A stretch of DNA of 64,000 nt from Gallionella sp. (GTDB taxonomy: Bacteria; Pseudomonadota; Gammaproteobacteria; Burkholderiales; Gallionellaceae). The DNA is taken from positions 51,419-115,418 of the forward strand of contig JAQTLM010000008.1 in NCBI GenBank assembly GCA_028714895.1, given 5' to 3'. Below are positions 33,432 through 41,536 of the stretch, in pieces. Below the pieces are notes generated by a model. That model searched no databases. It was not told the DNA's origin and saw nothing but the letters and a program-made list of their open reading frames with translations. The position numbers and the translations under genes are program-made. Each line of letters begins with the position of its first letter. Position 1 is the stretch's first letter.

Positions 33432-35684
33432 ATGAAAGGGAAGCAGGTATTCGCATTAAGCATGATCACACTGGCGGTCAGTCAGGCAGTATATGCCGAG
33501 GTGAGTATGTTGCCGGAGGTGAACGTCACCTCCACGACGATCGATGACCGCTTCGATTCAAAGCGCGGTGAACCGAGCAACATCAACAACATCAGCGGCA
33601 AGAAAGTAGACGACCGGCATGGCAGGAACATCACGGAGATACTTGAATCCATACCGGGTGTAACGGCTGAACTGCAGAGCGGCGACTCGGTGAAGATTGA
33701 GTTGCGCGGCGTGGAAGCGCAGCGTTACATGGGTGAAAAACCCGGCGTGGCGATCGTGATCGACGGTGTGCCAGTCAATGAACGCACCGGGCGCGTCAAC
33801 ATCGATCTGGACAACATCGATTCCATCAAAGTCATCAAGGGCGGTGCATCTTACCTGTTCGGCGAGGACGCGTTATCCGGGGCGGTGATCATTACCACCA
33901 AGCGCGGCGCGAAAATGGCCGGGGTAACCGCAAGCGCCGAAAAGGGCAGCTTCGGCTATAACAAATACCTGGCGCGGGCCGGGTTTTCCAAGGGGGATTG
34001 GGTCGGTCATGTCCAGACCACCAAGGCATACGCCGCCGACTACTACGATCAGGGCGCCTATTCCAGGCAGTACTGGGACGGCAAGCTGCAATACCTGATC
34101 GACGAAAGCAGCGATGTTTCTTTTGGATTTGAGCAATCGGTACGCGCCAAGGATAGCCATGGCACGGTAACGGGCGTGACTAATGCATGGCTGGACCCGC
34201 GCAGCGCGACTTCCGGCGGCAAGGACTATGCGCGTTTATACGACGTTAATCTGGACAAGATGAATGTCAATTACGCCAAAGACCTTGGCGCGGCGGGTAA
34301 TTTGATGGTAGCGGCTTATCAGTACCTGGATCACACCACCTATAAATCCAACCCCAGCGGATTCCTGCGGACGGCCGGGGGAGCGTTTCTGAACGGAACA
34401 TCTGCAGCCAGCAACATGGCAAATTTCAAAGATACTTATGTCAGCCTGAATGACGGCAACCAAACGCAGCAAGGGATCAAGTCCGAGTGGCGCAAGGGCG
34501 GTGAGAAAGTCGGCCTGATGGCGGGACTGGATATTCGCAAGGACCAAGACCGGACATTAGCCACCAACCTGGTGAGCTACACCACGCGCAGCACCGCCAT
34601 TACCCCAGGCAATCCGCTGAACCTGGCTGGTGCGATATCTGCCAACAACCTCGTAACCACCAAGACCAACGCGATCTATGGCGAACTGAAATGGGAAGCA
34701 ACCGATCCGCTTACGCTCACGCTGAATGCACGCTACGATGATATAGGTGCGGGCTACGTCAGCAATCTTCCCGCCGGCGCGGGAAAGATTACTTCCGGTC
34801 AAACGACGTTCCGCGTCTGGTCGGAACGGCTGGGCGCGAACTATGCGCTGACGCCGGATCGTGAAATTTACGCCAATCTTTCCACCGGCTTCCGCGTGCC
34901 TACGGCCACCCAGCTCTATGGCAGCACGATTACGCCGACCGGAGCAGTGTTGGCCAATCCTAACTTGAAGCCTGAACAAGCGCTGAATCAGGAAATCGGC
35001 TTGCGCGCCAAGAGCGAATTGTTCGGTATTGCACTGGACACGGATGTGGCGGTCTACCAGATTGATCGCAAGGACTTTATCCTGAACACCGGCGGGCAGT
35101 ACCAGACTTCCCCGGCCGGCATCACCGAGCAGTACCAGAACATCGGCGGTGTGCGCAATCGCGGTGTCGAATTGGCCGTGAAGACGGATTCCAAAAATAC
35201 CTGGTCAGGGAATGTGGCTTATACCTATCTGGATGCCAAGTTCACCCGCAACGACACCTACTGGATGACCATGGGCCCGCGCGGCGCGCCCCTGCCTTCC
35301 GTGCTTTACAACAATACCGGCCATGTCGTGCCGCGCTCTCCCAAGCAGAAGATCAACCTGAGCGGGCGTTACAACTATTCCGAGGTATGGTCGTTCACGG
35401 CCGAGGTGAATGCGCAGACCGGTCTTTATGCCGACGAAGTAAATGTGGTCTGGATCGGCGGGCGTTCCGTAGCCAATCTTTCCACCAACTATGAACTTAA
35501 ATCGGCAGGCGGGGTTAAGTGGTCACTGTTCGGTCGCGTGGATAACCTGTTTGATCGCTTCTACTACACCACCATTCGCGGCGGGTCGGATAGCGACGGC
35601 AACGGTGTTTATAACGCAAACGATCCATCCATCACGGTCAATGCCGGCCGCGTGTGGACGGCCGGTTTGACGGTGGCTTTTTAA
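33432..35684 (+). CDS. TonB-dependent outer-membrane receptor 1
   Basis: A 750-residue receptor importing a metal chelate or similar ligand, energised by TonB-ExbB-ExbD. Signal peptide MKGKQVFALSMITLAVSQAVYA, a TonB-box-like LPEVNVT, a plug domain (ITEILESIPGVTAELQ, VIDGVPVNERTG, IKVIKGGASYLFGEDALSGAVIITTKRG in shorter pieces), then a 22-strand barrel ending in GRVWTAGLTVAF with a terminal Phe. AGGGAGATGG provides the ribosome site. It opens a cluster of metal-handling genes, with copper the favoured ligand because of the Csp1-like gene downstream. Nothing in the barrel sequence itself proves the substrate. Confidence 0.94.
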   Translation: MKGKQVFALSMITLAVSQAVYAEVSMLPEVNVTSTTIDDRFDSKRGEPSNINNISGKKVDDRHGRNITEILESIPGVTAELQSGDSVKIELRGVEAQRYMGEKPGVAIVIDGVPVNERTGRVNIDLDNIDSIKVIKGGASYLFGEDALSGAVIITTKRGAKMAGVTASAEKGSFGYNKYLARAGFSKGDWVGHVQTTKAYAADYYDQGAYSRQYWDGKLQYLIDESSDVSFGFEQSVRAKDSHGTVTGVTNAWLDPRSATSGGKDYARLYDVNLDKMNVNYAKDLGAAGNLMVAAYQYLDHTTYKSNPSGFLRTAGGAFLNGTSAASNMANFKDTYVSLNDGNQTQQGIKSEWRKGGEKVGLMAGLDIRKDQDRTLATNLVSYTTRSTAITPGNPLNLAGAISANNLVTTKTNAIYGELKWEATDPLTLTLNARYDDIGAGYVSNLPAGAGKITSGQTTFRVWSERLGANYALTPDREIYANLSTGFRVPTATQLYGSTITPTGAVLANPNLKPEQALNQEIGLRAKSELFGIALDTDVAVYQIDRKDFILNTGGQYQTSPAGITEQYQNIGGVRNRGVELAVKTDSKNTWSGNVAYTYLDAKFTRNDTYWMTMGPRGAPLPSVLYNNTGHVVPRSPKQKINLSGRYNYSEVWSFTAEVNAQTGLYADEVNVVWIGGRSVANLSTNYELKSAGGVKWSLFGRVDNLFDRFYYTTIRGGSDSDGNGVYNANDPSITVNAGRVWTAGLTVAF

Positions 35685-35693
35685 GGGGGAAAT

Positions 35694-36782
35694 ATGAGAG
35701 CGAATAGTTGGACTCGTATATTGGCCGCAGCTTGTAGGTCGGGCTTCAGCCCGACTTGTCGGGCTGAAGCCCGACCTACCTTTACTTTACCGAGCGCGAC
35801 ACTCCTCGCGGCATCATTGATATTTTCGCCATTGGCGCTTGCCGCAGCAAGCGCGCCAGCGGCGGTGCAAACCCGGCAAGACATGGCGGAGGGGAACCAC
35901 GCCAGTCATGGCGAGCTTGCCGGTGCAGGCGCAGCGGCGGATAGGGGCCGTATGGGGGGAGGTGCGGGCAAGCCTGTGGCATGGACGGCATTTCCCACCT
36001 TGAAAACCAGGATGGGCGGCGAAGGCCGCGAGGGCAGGGTGGTCACGGTTGTCCCGCAAGGCATTGTGGCGAACAGTATCGATGCCTACTCCAACAACAT
36101 CAAGGACGCCAAGGGACATCGCCAGCTTCCGCTCGACATGGCGGGAGCCAAGCTGGACAAACCGGAGGCCGGTGGTTTTCATTGGCTGGCGGCGCGTGAA
36201 GAACAGGACGATAAGGTGCGGGTAGCTTCTACCGTGTATTTTTTCAGCAATCCCGGTAAAAATCCGACCGCCCTATTCATGCAGCAGAAGCATGAACTGG
36301 AAATCATTCCGCAGCCGTTTCCGCGCGAGCATTCCCGCTACCGTGCCAATGAGGACTGGAAATTTCTGGTGCGTTTCAACAGCAAACCGCTGGCTAACCA
36401 AAAGATCAATCTGGAAACCCAGAACGGCACCAAAACCGAACTGGTTAGCGATGCGCAGGGGGTGATCACGGCTCGCATGCCGGATGATTTCAAGGCGGAA
36501 GTCGAGCAAAAAACTGCGGGCAGCACAGATAATAGACGACGCAGCTCGGATTTCGTATTGGCAACCGAATATAAAGAGGGCGGAAAAAGCTATCTGACCG
36601 CATTCAACGGCAGCTATGGCCCGGATGCTTTTGACCAGCGTAGTCTTGCAATGGGGCTAGGGTTCACGCTATTGGGCATGATAAGCGCCGTGCCGTTGTT
36701 GCGGCAGCGCAAACCGGCAAAGCAGGCGGCTGATGCCAGGCAATCGGCAGCGACTGAAACCGCCAATCACAAGGATGCTTAA
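35694..36782 (+). CDS. exported, membrane-anchored DUF4198-like protein with REP insertion in its leader
   Basis: A 362-residue protein starting 9 bases after the receptor stop. It has a hydrophobic export segment (TLLAASLIFSPLALAAASA), a His/Met-containing stretch (GNHASHGELAG), a beta-rich periplasmic domain reminiscent of DUF4198/NikM-like metal-transport accessory proteins (KHELEIIPQP, NEDWKFLVRFNSKPLANQKI), and a C-terminal helix (LGFTLLGMISAVPLLRQR). Residues about 14-29 are encoded by a REP-like palindrome inserted in frame between the start codon and the hydrophobic core, giving the odd CRSGFSPTCRAEARPT. Whether the leader still works from this ATG or from an internal start is unclear. 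Family assignment is tentative. Confidence 0.7.
   Translation: MRANSWTRILAAACRSGFSPTCRAEARPTFTLPSATLLAASLIFSPLALAAASAPAAVQTRQDMAEGNHASHGELAGAGAAADRGRMGGGAGKPVAWTAFPTLKTRMGGEGREGRVVTVVPQGIVANSIDAYSNNIKDAKGHRQLPLDMAGAKLDKPEAGGFHWLAAREEQDDKVRVASTVYFFSNPGKNPTALFMQQKHELEIIPQPFPREHSRYRANEDWKFLVRFNSKPLANQKINLETQNGTKTELVSDAQGVITARMPDDFKAEVEQKTAGSTDNRRRSSDFVLATEYKEGGKSYLTAFNGSYGPDAFDQRSLAMGLGFTLLGMISAVPLLRQRKPAKQAADARQSAATETANHKDA
35734..35779. repeat. REP-like palindrome (GTAGGTCGGG family), copy 2, inside a coding region
   Basis: Two perfect 22-base arms beginning GTAGGTCGGGCTTCAGCCCG around a 2-base loop. Same family as 29753-29807 (inner TTCA/TGAA and flanking GTAGGTCGGG/CCCGACCTAC conserved). 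Inserted in frame in the leader of the exported protein at 35694. Confidence 0.93.
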
Positions 36783-36783
36783 C

Positions 36784-37836
36784 ATGTTGAAAACCATTTT
36801 TCCGACATTGACACGTTTTCGCTTTGCCATCCAGCTCCTCATGTTGTTCGTCACCGTGTACGGTGGCGCGTTGCTGGGCACTTACATGGTGGATCGCATT
36901 TCACAGGCGTTGCCTTCGCTGGCGTGCGCCTACGACAAGAAAACCGGCGATCAATGCATCCTGATCGTCAACCAGCACCAGTTGCATCACCGCATCGGCG
37001 AAGCGCTGATTAAGGCGCAGGAGATCACCTTAAAAGTATTCATTCCGACGCTCATCTCGGTGGGCACTTTTTTTGCGCTTTTCTTTTTCCTCAATAAGGC
37101 GTTCTGCGGATGGGTATGCCCGATGGGCACGGTGCAGGAGATTGTTTATCGCATCGGTAGAAGATTGGGCAGGCCGCTGAATCGCTTTGATTCGGGCAAT
37201 GTCGGCAGGGTGCGTCCGGTCAAGTGGCTGATGTTGCTGGTGCTGGTGCTCGGCTTGCCGTTAATGGCCGGCATGGGTCTTGCCTCCAATGAATTGGGCG
37301 ACCCCTATTGCCAAGTGTGCCCATCGCGTCTGGTGACCACTCTGCTGACCGCCGATGTCGAGCAGATTGCGTTGCGGACTTCAACAGGCGTTAACTTCTT
37401 TCTCGGCGCGGCAGGCAACGCATTATTCGGCTTTATCATCATCGCCGCTTTGGCGGTACGCCAGCCGTTCTGCCGCATCTGCCCGCTGCTGTCGTGGAAC
37501 GCGTTGTTCCAGCGGCTTTCGCCGATGCAACTGGTGAAAAAGCAGCATGACAAGTGCGATAAGTGCAGTGTCTGCGAAAAAGCCTGCCCGATGGATATTC
37601 ACGAAATCGGACGTGAACACGGCAGGAAGGCATTCCACGAGGATTGCACCATGTGTGGCCGCTGTGTGGAGTATTGCCCGGACGATGATGTGATTCAGAT
37701 CAAGTTTTTCGGCGTCAAGCTGTTCGGCTCTTCCCGCGAGTATTACAAGCAGCGCGTGAAGCTGGAAACTCCGGAAGGTTTGCCGAAAAACAAGGTGATC
37801 TGGCTGACCCAGGCGAAGGAAAATCAGCATGGATGA
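36784..37836 (+). CDS. NapH/CcoG-like membrane polyferredoxin
   Basis: A 350-residue membrane iron-sulphur protein. The ATG at 36784 has AAGGA 8 bases upstream, overlapping the previous gene's end. Five or so membrane helices carry paired CxxxCP motifs (FCGWVCPMG, YCQVCPSR, FCRICPLLSW), and the C-terminal soluble part has two 4Fe-4S sites (CDKCSVCEKACP, CTMCGRCVEYCP). Proteins of this type (NapH, NosR, CcoG) move electrons across or along the inner membrane; CcoG is known to reduce Cu(II) for oxidase assembly. In this cluster a metal-reductase or electron-supply role is likely. Translation overlaps the next gene by 8 bases. Confidence 0.88.
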   Translation: MLKTIFPTLTRFRFAIQLLMLFVTVYGGALLGTYMVDRISQALPSLACAYDKKTGDQCILIVNQHQLHHRIGEALIKAQEITLKVFIPTLISVGTFFALFFFLNKAFCGWVCPMGTVQEIVYRIGRRLGRPLNRFDSGNVGRVRPVKWLMLLVLVLGLPLMAGMGLASNELGDPYCQVCPSRLVTTLLTADVEQIALRTSTGVNFFLGAAGNALFGFIIIAALAVRQPFCRICPLLSWNALFQRLSPMQLVKKQHDKCDKCSVCEKACPMDIHEIGREHGRKAFHEDCTMCGRCVEYCPDDDVIQIKFFGVKLFGSSREYYKQRVKLETPEGLPKNKVIWLTQAKENQHG

Positions 37837-38488
37837 GTTTTTTAATCCGGCGCTGATCCCGCAGGAAACCACGCTGTTCGCTGTCTGGCTGCTCGGCTTG
37901 TCGCTGGGTTTGACCGCTTGCACCGTCACCTGCCTGCCGTTCATGGGTACCTGGGTGCTGGGGCGCGGCGGTTCCCAAGTACAGGCGTTGCGCGATACCG
38001 CCTTGTTCGTATCCGGCCGCATTATCGCCTACACCTTGCTCGGCGCAATTGCCGGCGGGGCAGGGGGGTGGCTGTCGGAGGCCATGCGCGGCGGAACCGG
38101 CAATGCGGTGATCGGCTTGGCATCCATCGCGGCAGGGGTATGGCTGCTGCGCGCCGACAAGCCGCACTCGCCTTGTGGCGTGGTGCGCGGCGCGGGCAGC
38201 ACACCGCCGCTGTTGATGGGCTTTTCACTGAGCCTGACCCCGTGTGCGCCGCTGGCTTCGCTGCTGGCGGTGTGCGCCACGGCAGGCAGCATTAAGCTGG
38301 GCATGGCGAACGGTATGGTTTTCGGACTGGGTGCGGCATTGACCCCGCTGCTGATCCTGTTGCCGCTGATCAGCCTGCTCGGCAAAAATCTGCGCGACAA
38401 CCGCGAGTGGATCACGCGCTGGATACGCTGGGGTGCGGCAGCGGTGCTGATTTTGCTGGGATTGAGGAGGTTGTTGCTGGTGTTGTGA
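37829..38488 (+). CDS. CcdA/DsbD-like (or TauE/UreH-like) membrane protein
   Basis: A 219-residue protein of about six membrane helices. Cysteines in the first helix (LTACTVTCLPF) and in a matching later helix (SLTPCAPLASLL) are placed as in CcdA/DsbD, which carry reducing power from cytoplasmic thioredoxin across the membrane. The overall pattern also fits the sulphite-exporter/UreH-like group, so the assignment is to a superfamily only. The thioredoxin-like protein at 42781 could be its periplasmic partner. It overlaps the Fe-S protein gene by 8 bases, so it is in the same operon. Confidence 0.8.
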   Translation: MDEFFNPALIPQETTLFAVWLLGLSLGLTACTVTCLPFMGTWVLGRGGSQVQALRDTALFVSGRIIAYTLLGAIAGGAGGWLSEAMRGGTGNAVIGLASIAAGVWLLRADKPHSPCGVVRGAGSTPPLLMGFSLSLTPCAPLASLLAVCATAGSIKLGMANGMVFGLGAALTPLLILLPLISLLGKNLRDNREWITRWIRWGAAAVLILLGLRRLLLVL

Positions 38489-38603
38489 GGCACAAATAGA
38501 TTTTCGGCTACACTCGAAAAAGGTAACGCTCACTTTTAGTTATTACGGTAGTGTGCTCATAACTGTTTTCCAGTACGTTCACTAACTTTTTAGGAGAGCA
38601 ACC

Positions 38604-39059
38604 ATGGACAGAAGAGAAATGCTTAAAGTGGCAACCGGAGGCCTGATGCTTGCTGCCGCCGGGAATGCGGCATTTGCCGCAGAAAAAACCAAACAACCCG
38701 CCGATCATCAGCATATGCATGTCAAAAAAAACCAGAGCCTGATTGATGCTGCCGCCGACAGCGTGAAAACAGGCCAGGCATGTCTTCAGCATAATCTTGA
38801 GATTTTGAGCCAGGGCGAAAACAAGGGGATGGCCATATGTGCCATGCGTGTCAATGACATGATTGCCGCGTGCGCCGCGATTGAGCAGCTTGCCAATTAC
38901 AATTCGCCGCATGTCCCCAAAATGGCAAAGGTGGTGATGGATGTTTGCAAGGACTGCGAAACGGAGTGCCGCAAATTCGAGAAAGAGCACGAAATTTGCA
39001 AACAAGCGGCGGATTCCTGCGTCGCCTGCTTCAATGAGTGCAAGAAAATAACGGCTTGA
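38604..39059 (+). CDS. Csp1-like four-helix-bundle copper storage protein (Tat-exported)
   Basis: A 151-residue Cys-rich protein resembling Csp1 of methanotrophs, which binds many Cu(I) ions inside a four-helix bundle. Ten cysteines follow the CxxxC/CxxC helix pattern (QACLQHN, VCKDCETECRKF, SCVACFNECKK). The N-terminus MDRREMLKVATGGLMLAAAG is a twin-arginine type signal, so it would be exported folded. A His/Met motif (DHQHMHV) begins the mature region. AGGAGAG precedes the ATG. The 115-bp gap upstream could allow its own promoter. A terminator follows. It is the best evidence that the whole cluster handles copper. Confidence 0.88.
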   Translation: MDRREMLKVATGGLMLAAAGNAAFAAEKTKQPADHQHMHVKKNQSLIDAAADSVKTGQACLQHNLEILSQGENKGMAICAMRVNDMIAACAAIEQLANYNSPHVPKMAKVVMDVCKDCETECRKFEKEHEICKQAADSCVACFNECKKITA

Positions 39060-39100
39060 TGTTAAGCCTGGCAGGGGCAGTCGCCCCGCCATTGCCGCTA

Positions 39101-39139
39101 ATCGCCCCTCATGTCCGCCATGCGGGGCGATTTATTTTT
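39101..39139 (+). terminator. intrinsic terminator after the csp1-like gene
   Basis: ATCGCCCC paired with GGGGCGAT around a 15-base loop, followed by TTATTTTTA. It separates the first transcription unit of the cluster from the second receptor gene. Confidence 0.8.
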
Positions 39140-39143
39140 AGGG

Positions 39144-39160
39144 TGCGACAAATTGTCGCA
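39144..39160 (+). promoter_or_regulatory. perfect 17-bp operator palindrome upstream of TonB receptor 2
   Basis: TGCGACAAATTGTCGCA, a perfect palindrome around a central A, ending one base before the predicted -35 hexamer. Same sequence type and position as the sites upstream of receptor 1. Confidence 0.8.
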
Positions 39161-39189
39161 TTCCCAAATTGTTTTTCTATCTGTAGTAT
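39161..39189 (+). promoter_or_regulatory. predicted sigma70 promoter of TonB receptor gene 2
   Basis: TTCCCA (39161-39166), 17-bp spacer, TAGTAT (39184-39189), followed by ATCCGCC-like sequence also present downstream of promoter 1. Distance to the ATG is about 60 bases. Confidence 0.65.
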
Positions 39190-39249
39190 CCGCCAGTTTT
39201 TCAGAATTCATAAATAATTAACTATTAAAAAACGTGGGGAGAGGCAGTA

Positions 39250-41490
39250 ATGAAAAAGCAGTTACTTGACAGCGGAAAATTATTTGCGCTGAGCTGTATT
39301 TATGTGAGCGTCATGCACGCGGCAGTTGCAGCGGAAAACAAGGATGTTGAAACGTTAGGTGATGTGGTGGTGAGCGCCACCAAGACCGAACAATCCTCTT
39401 CCGATGCTCCCGCGTCAGTAAGTGTCGTGTCGGCCAAGAACATTGACAGCATGAATATTCATTCGCCGGATCAGGCACTCAAGTTTTCGCCGGGCGCATA
39501 CACCACCAGAACAGCGGGGAACGAGCCCAGCGTCATGGGAACCAATGTGGTGTTGAGAGGTATCCCCGATTATTCGAGGACACTGGTGCTGGTTGACGGG
39601 CAAACCCTTAATGACCCCTACATCGGGGCGGTTACCTGGGAATCTGTACCGGCGGAAACAATCAAGCGCATCGAGGTCGTTCCAGGGCCGTTTTCTTCGC
39701 TTTACGGCGGCAGCGCCATGGCCGGCGTGATCAACATCATTACCAAGGTACCGACCAAGCGTGAATTTTCCTTGAAGGGAGGGTATGGGACAGAGAACTT
39801 CAAAAGCGGCTCTTTCGTCTATCAGGATCACCCTTTGGAATGGATGGGGGTGTCCTTTGATTATGGGTATAAGCAGAGCGATGGGTTTGTGAAGGATGAA
39901 GTCCTGATAGCGTCCAGTGGCGCAGGGGGAGCATTGCCGGCGGCTACCGGCGCGCGGCAAACGACTGATGCCTCCGGCAACCTGCGCTATCTGATAGGCG
40001 ATAAAGGCCCCATCGGCTGGAATTCGGAAAATATCGGAGTCAAGTTTTATCTCGATTTGCCCGCGAATTCGAAGCTTTCCGTTGGCGCTTCACAATTCAA
40101 ATACAGCAGCTTTGGCCGCAACCACTACAATTTTTATTTGCGTAATCTGGCGGGCAATCCCGTTGTTCCCGGTAACTATGCGGTGAATGGCACAAAGATT
40201 GCGGCTACGGAAAAAAACCTGCTCACGGGACCCGATAGCGATATCAAGACACAGAATCGATATACCCTGGAGTTCGAAAAACAATTGGCGCAAGCCACTC
40301 TAAAGGCAACGCTCGGTCATACCGATATACCCCTGTACAACAATTACATCGTGTTGGGAGCGGCTGACACCTTGGCAGGCGGGGGAGCCGCAACCCGCAT
40401 GCTGCGCCCGAGCAAGGAGACTTCCGGTTCGCTCCAGTTGAGCCTGCCGGTTGCGGAGAATAATTTCCTGGTTGCCGGTGTCTCAGCCGGAAAAAGAGAT
40501 ATTTACACCGTGACTTATAACATTACCGATTGGCGAAATAAGGACGCTGTCGGTCCGATTGCGAATCAAACAGGTGGCACAGATACGTCTTACGCCCTGT
40601 ATGTTCAGGATGAAATCAAACTGCTTGATAAATTGACCGCCTATCTGGGTGGTCGTTACGATAGTGTGACAGCGCAGGGATACATTGAGGGTGCCGGGGG
40701 TGTTGCGACACGAACGACCTATGCGGCTACGACCCAAACCCATTTAAGCCCCAAGGTATCCATGGTTTATCGGCCACAGGAGCAAACAACACTGCGAGCA
40801 TCGGTGGGTAATGCATTTCATGCTCCGCAGTTGCGCGATACTTTTGGCTGGTGGACCCCGATGACCGGCTACACCTATACGCCAAATCCACTCCTCAAAC
40901 CTGAAACTGTTACCTCCTGGGAAATCGGTGTTGAGCAGCAGGTAGGAAGCAGCACCTTGCTTCGCGCCACCTATTACGAGAATAGCCTGAAAGACCTGAT
41001 TTACCGGACGCAGGATGATATCTTGCTGAAGCAGAGCGTTGCCAATGCCGGTGCCGCCAAGGTGAAGGGGATTGAACTGGAGGCGCGCCAGAAATTGACC
41101 AGTGAGCTAACCGCTTTCGTGAATGTGACTTACAATGATTCTAAATTCACCAAGAATCCGGCAAAGGTGTTGACTGAAGGCAAACGCATGACGAATACAC
41201 CCGATAAAATGGCCAACCTTGGGATACAAGGGGCCATGGGGCCATGGAGCGGGTCGTTGATGGGGAAATACGTCGGCAAGGTTTACACGAACGATGTCAA
41301 TCTGGATACAGTGAGCGGGGTGTTTGGCTCATATGATGCGTATTTCATTACGGATGCCAAGCTATCCTATAAGGTGAAAAACTCGATAGCGCTATCTTTA
41401 TCCGTTAGCAACTTGGGTGACCGCCGGTATTATCAGTCCACCCTGGCACAAGGCAGGGCTTATTTTGGCGAGGCAGAATTCAAGTTCTAA
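39250..41490 (+). CDS. TonB-dependent outer-membrane receptor 2
   Basis: A 746-residue receptor. Long signal peptide (KLFALSCIYVSVMHAAVAA), TonB-box-like LGDVVVSATK, plug motifs (ALKFSPGAYTTRTAG, VLVDGQTLNDPYIGA, VVPGPFSSLYGGSAMAGVIN) and a barrel ending GRAYFGEAEFKF with terminal Phe. The plug resembles the vitamin-B12/colicin and copper-receptor branches of the family; the ligand is not determined. It leads a second transcription unit that includes its own tonB-exbB-exbD set, and has the same promoter/palindrome unit as receptor 1, so both should be induced together. Confidence 0.94.
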   Translation: MKKQLLDSGKLFALSCIYVSVMHAAVAAENKDVETLGDVVVSATKTEQSSSDAPASVSVVSAKNIDSMNIHSPDQALKFSPGAYTTRTAGNEPSVMGTNVVLRGIPDYSRTLVLVDGQTLNDPYIGAVTWESVPAETIKRIEVVPGPFSSLYGGSAMAGVINIITKVPTKREFSLKGGYGTENFKSGSFVYQDHPLEWMGVSFDYGYKQSDGFVKDEVLIASSGAGGALPAATGARQTTDASGNLRYLIGDKGPIGWNSENIGVKFYLDLPANSKLSVGASQFKYSSFGRNHYNFYLRNLAGNPVVPGNYAVNGTKIAATEKNLLTGPDSDIKTQNRYTLEFEKQLAQATLKATLGHTDIPLYNNYIVLGAADTLAGGGAATRMLRPSKETSGSLQLSLPVAENNFLVAGVSAGKRDIYTVTYNITDWRNKDAVGPIANQTGGTDTSYALYVQDEIKLLDKLTAYLGGRYDSVTAQGYIEGAGGVATRTTYAATTQTHLSPKVSMVYRPQEQTTLRASVGNAFHAPQLRDTFGWWTPMTGYTYTPNPLLKPETVTSWEIGVEQQVGSSTLLRATYYENSLKDLIYRTQDDILLKQSVANAGAAKVKGIELEARQKLTSELTAFVNVTYNDSKFTKNPAKVLTEGKRMTNTPDKMANLGIQGAMGPWSGSLMGKYVGKVYTNDVNLDTVSGVFGSYDAYFITDAKLSYKVKNSIALSLSVSNLGDRRYYQSTLAQGRAYFGEAEFKF

Positions 41491-41536
41491 ATGCTGTTGC
41501 CAAGGGCGATGAGTTTTTAAGCATACAAAAGTGGCT

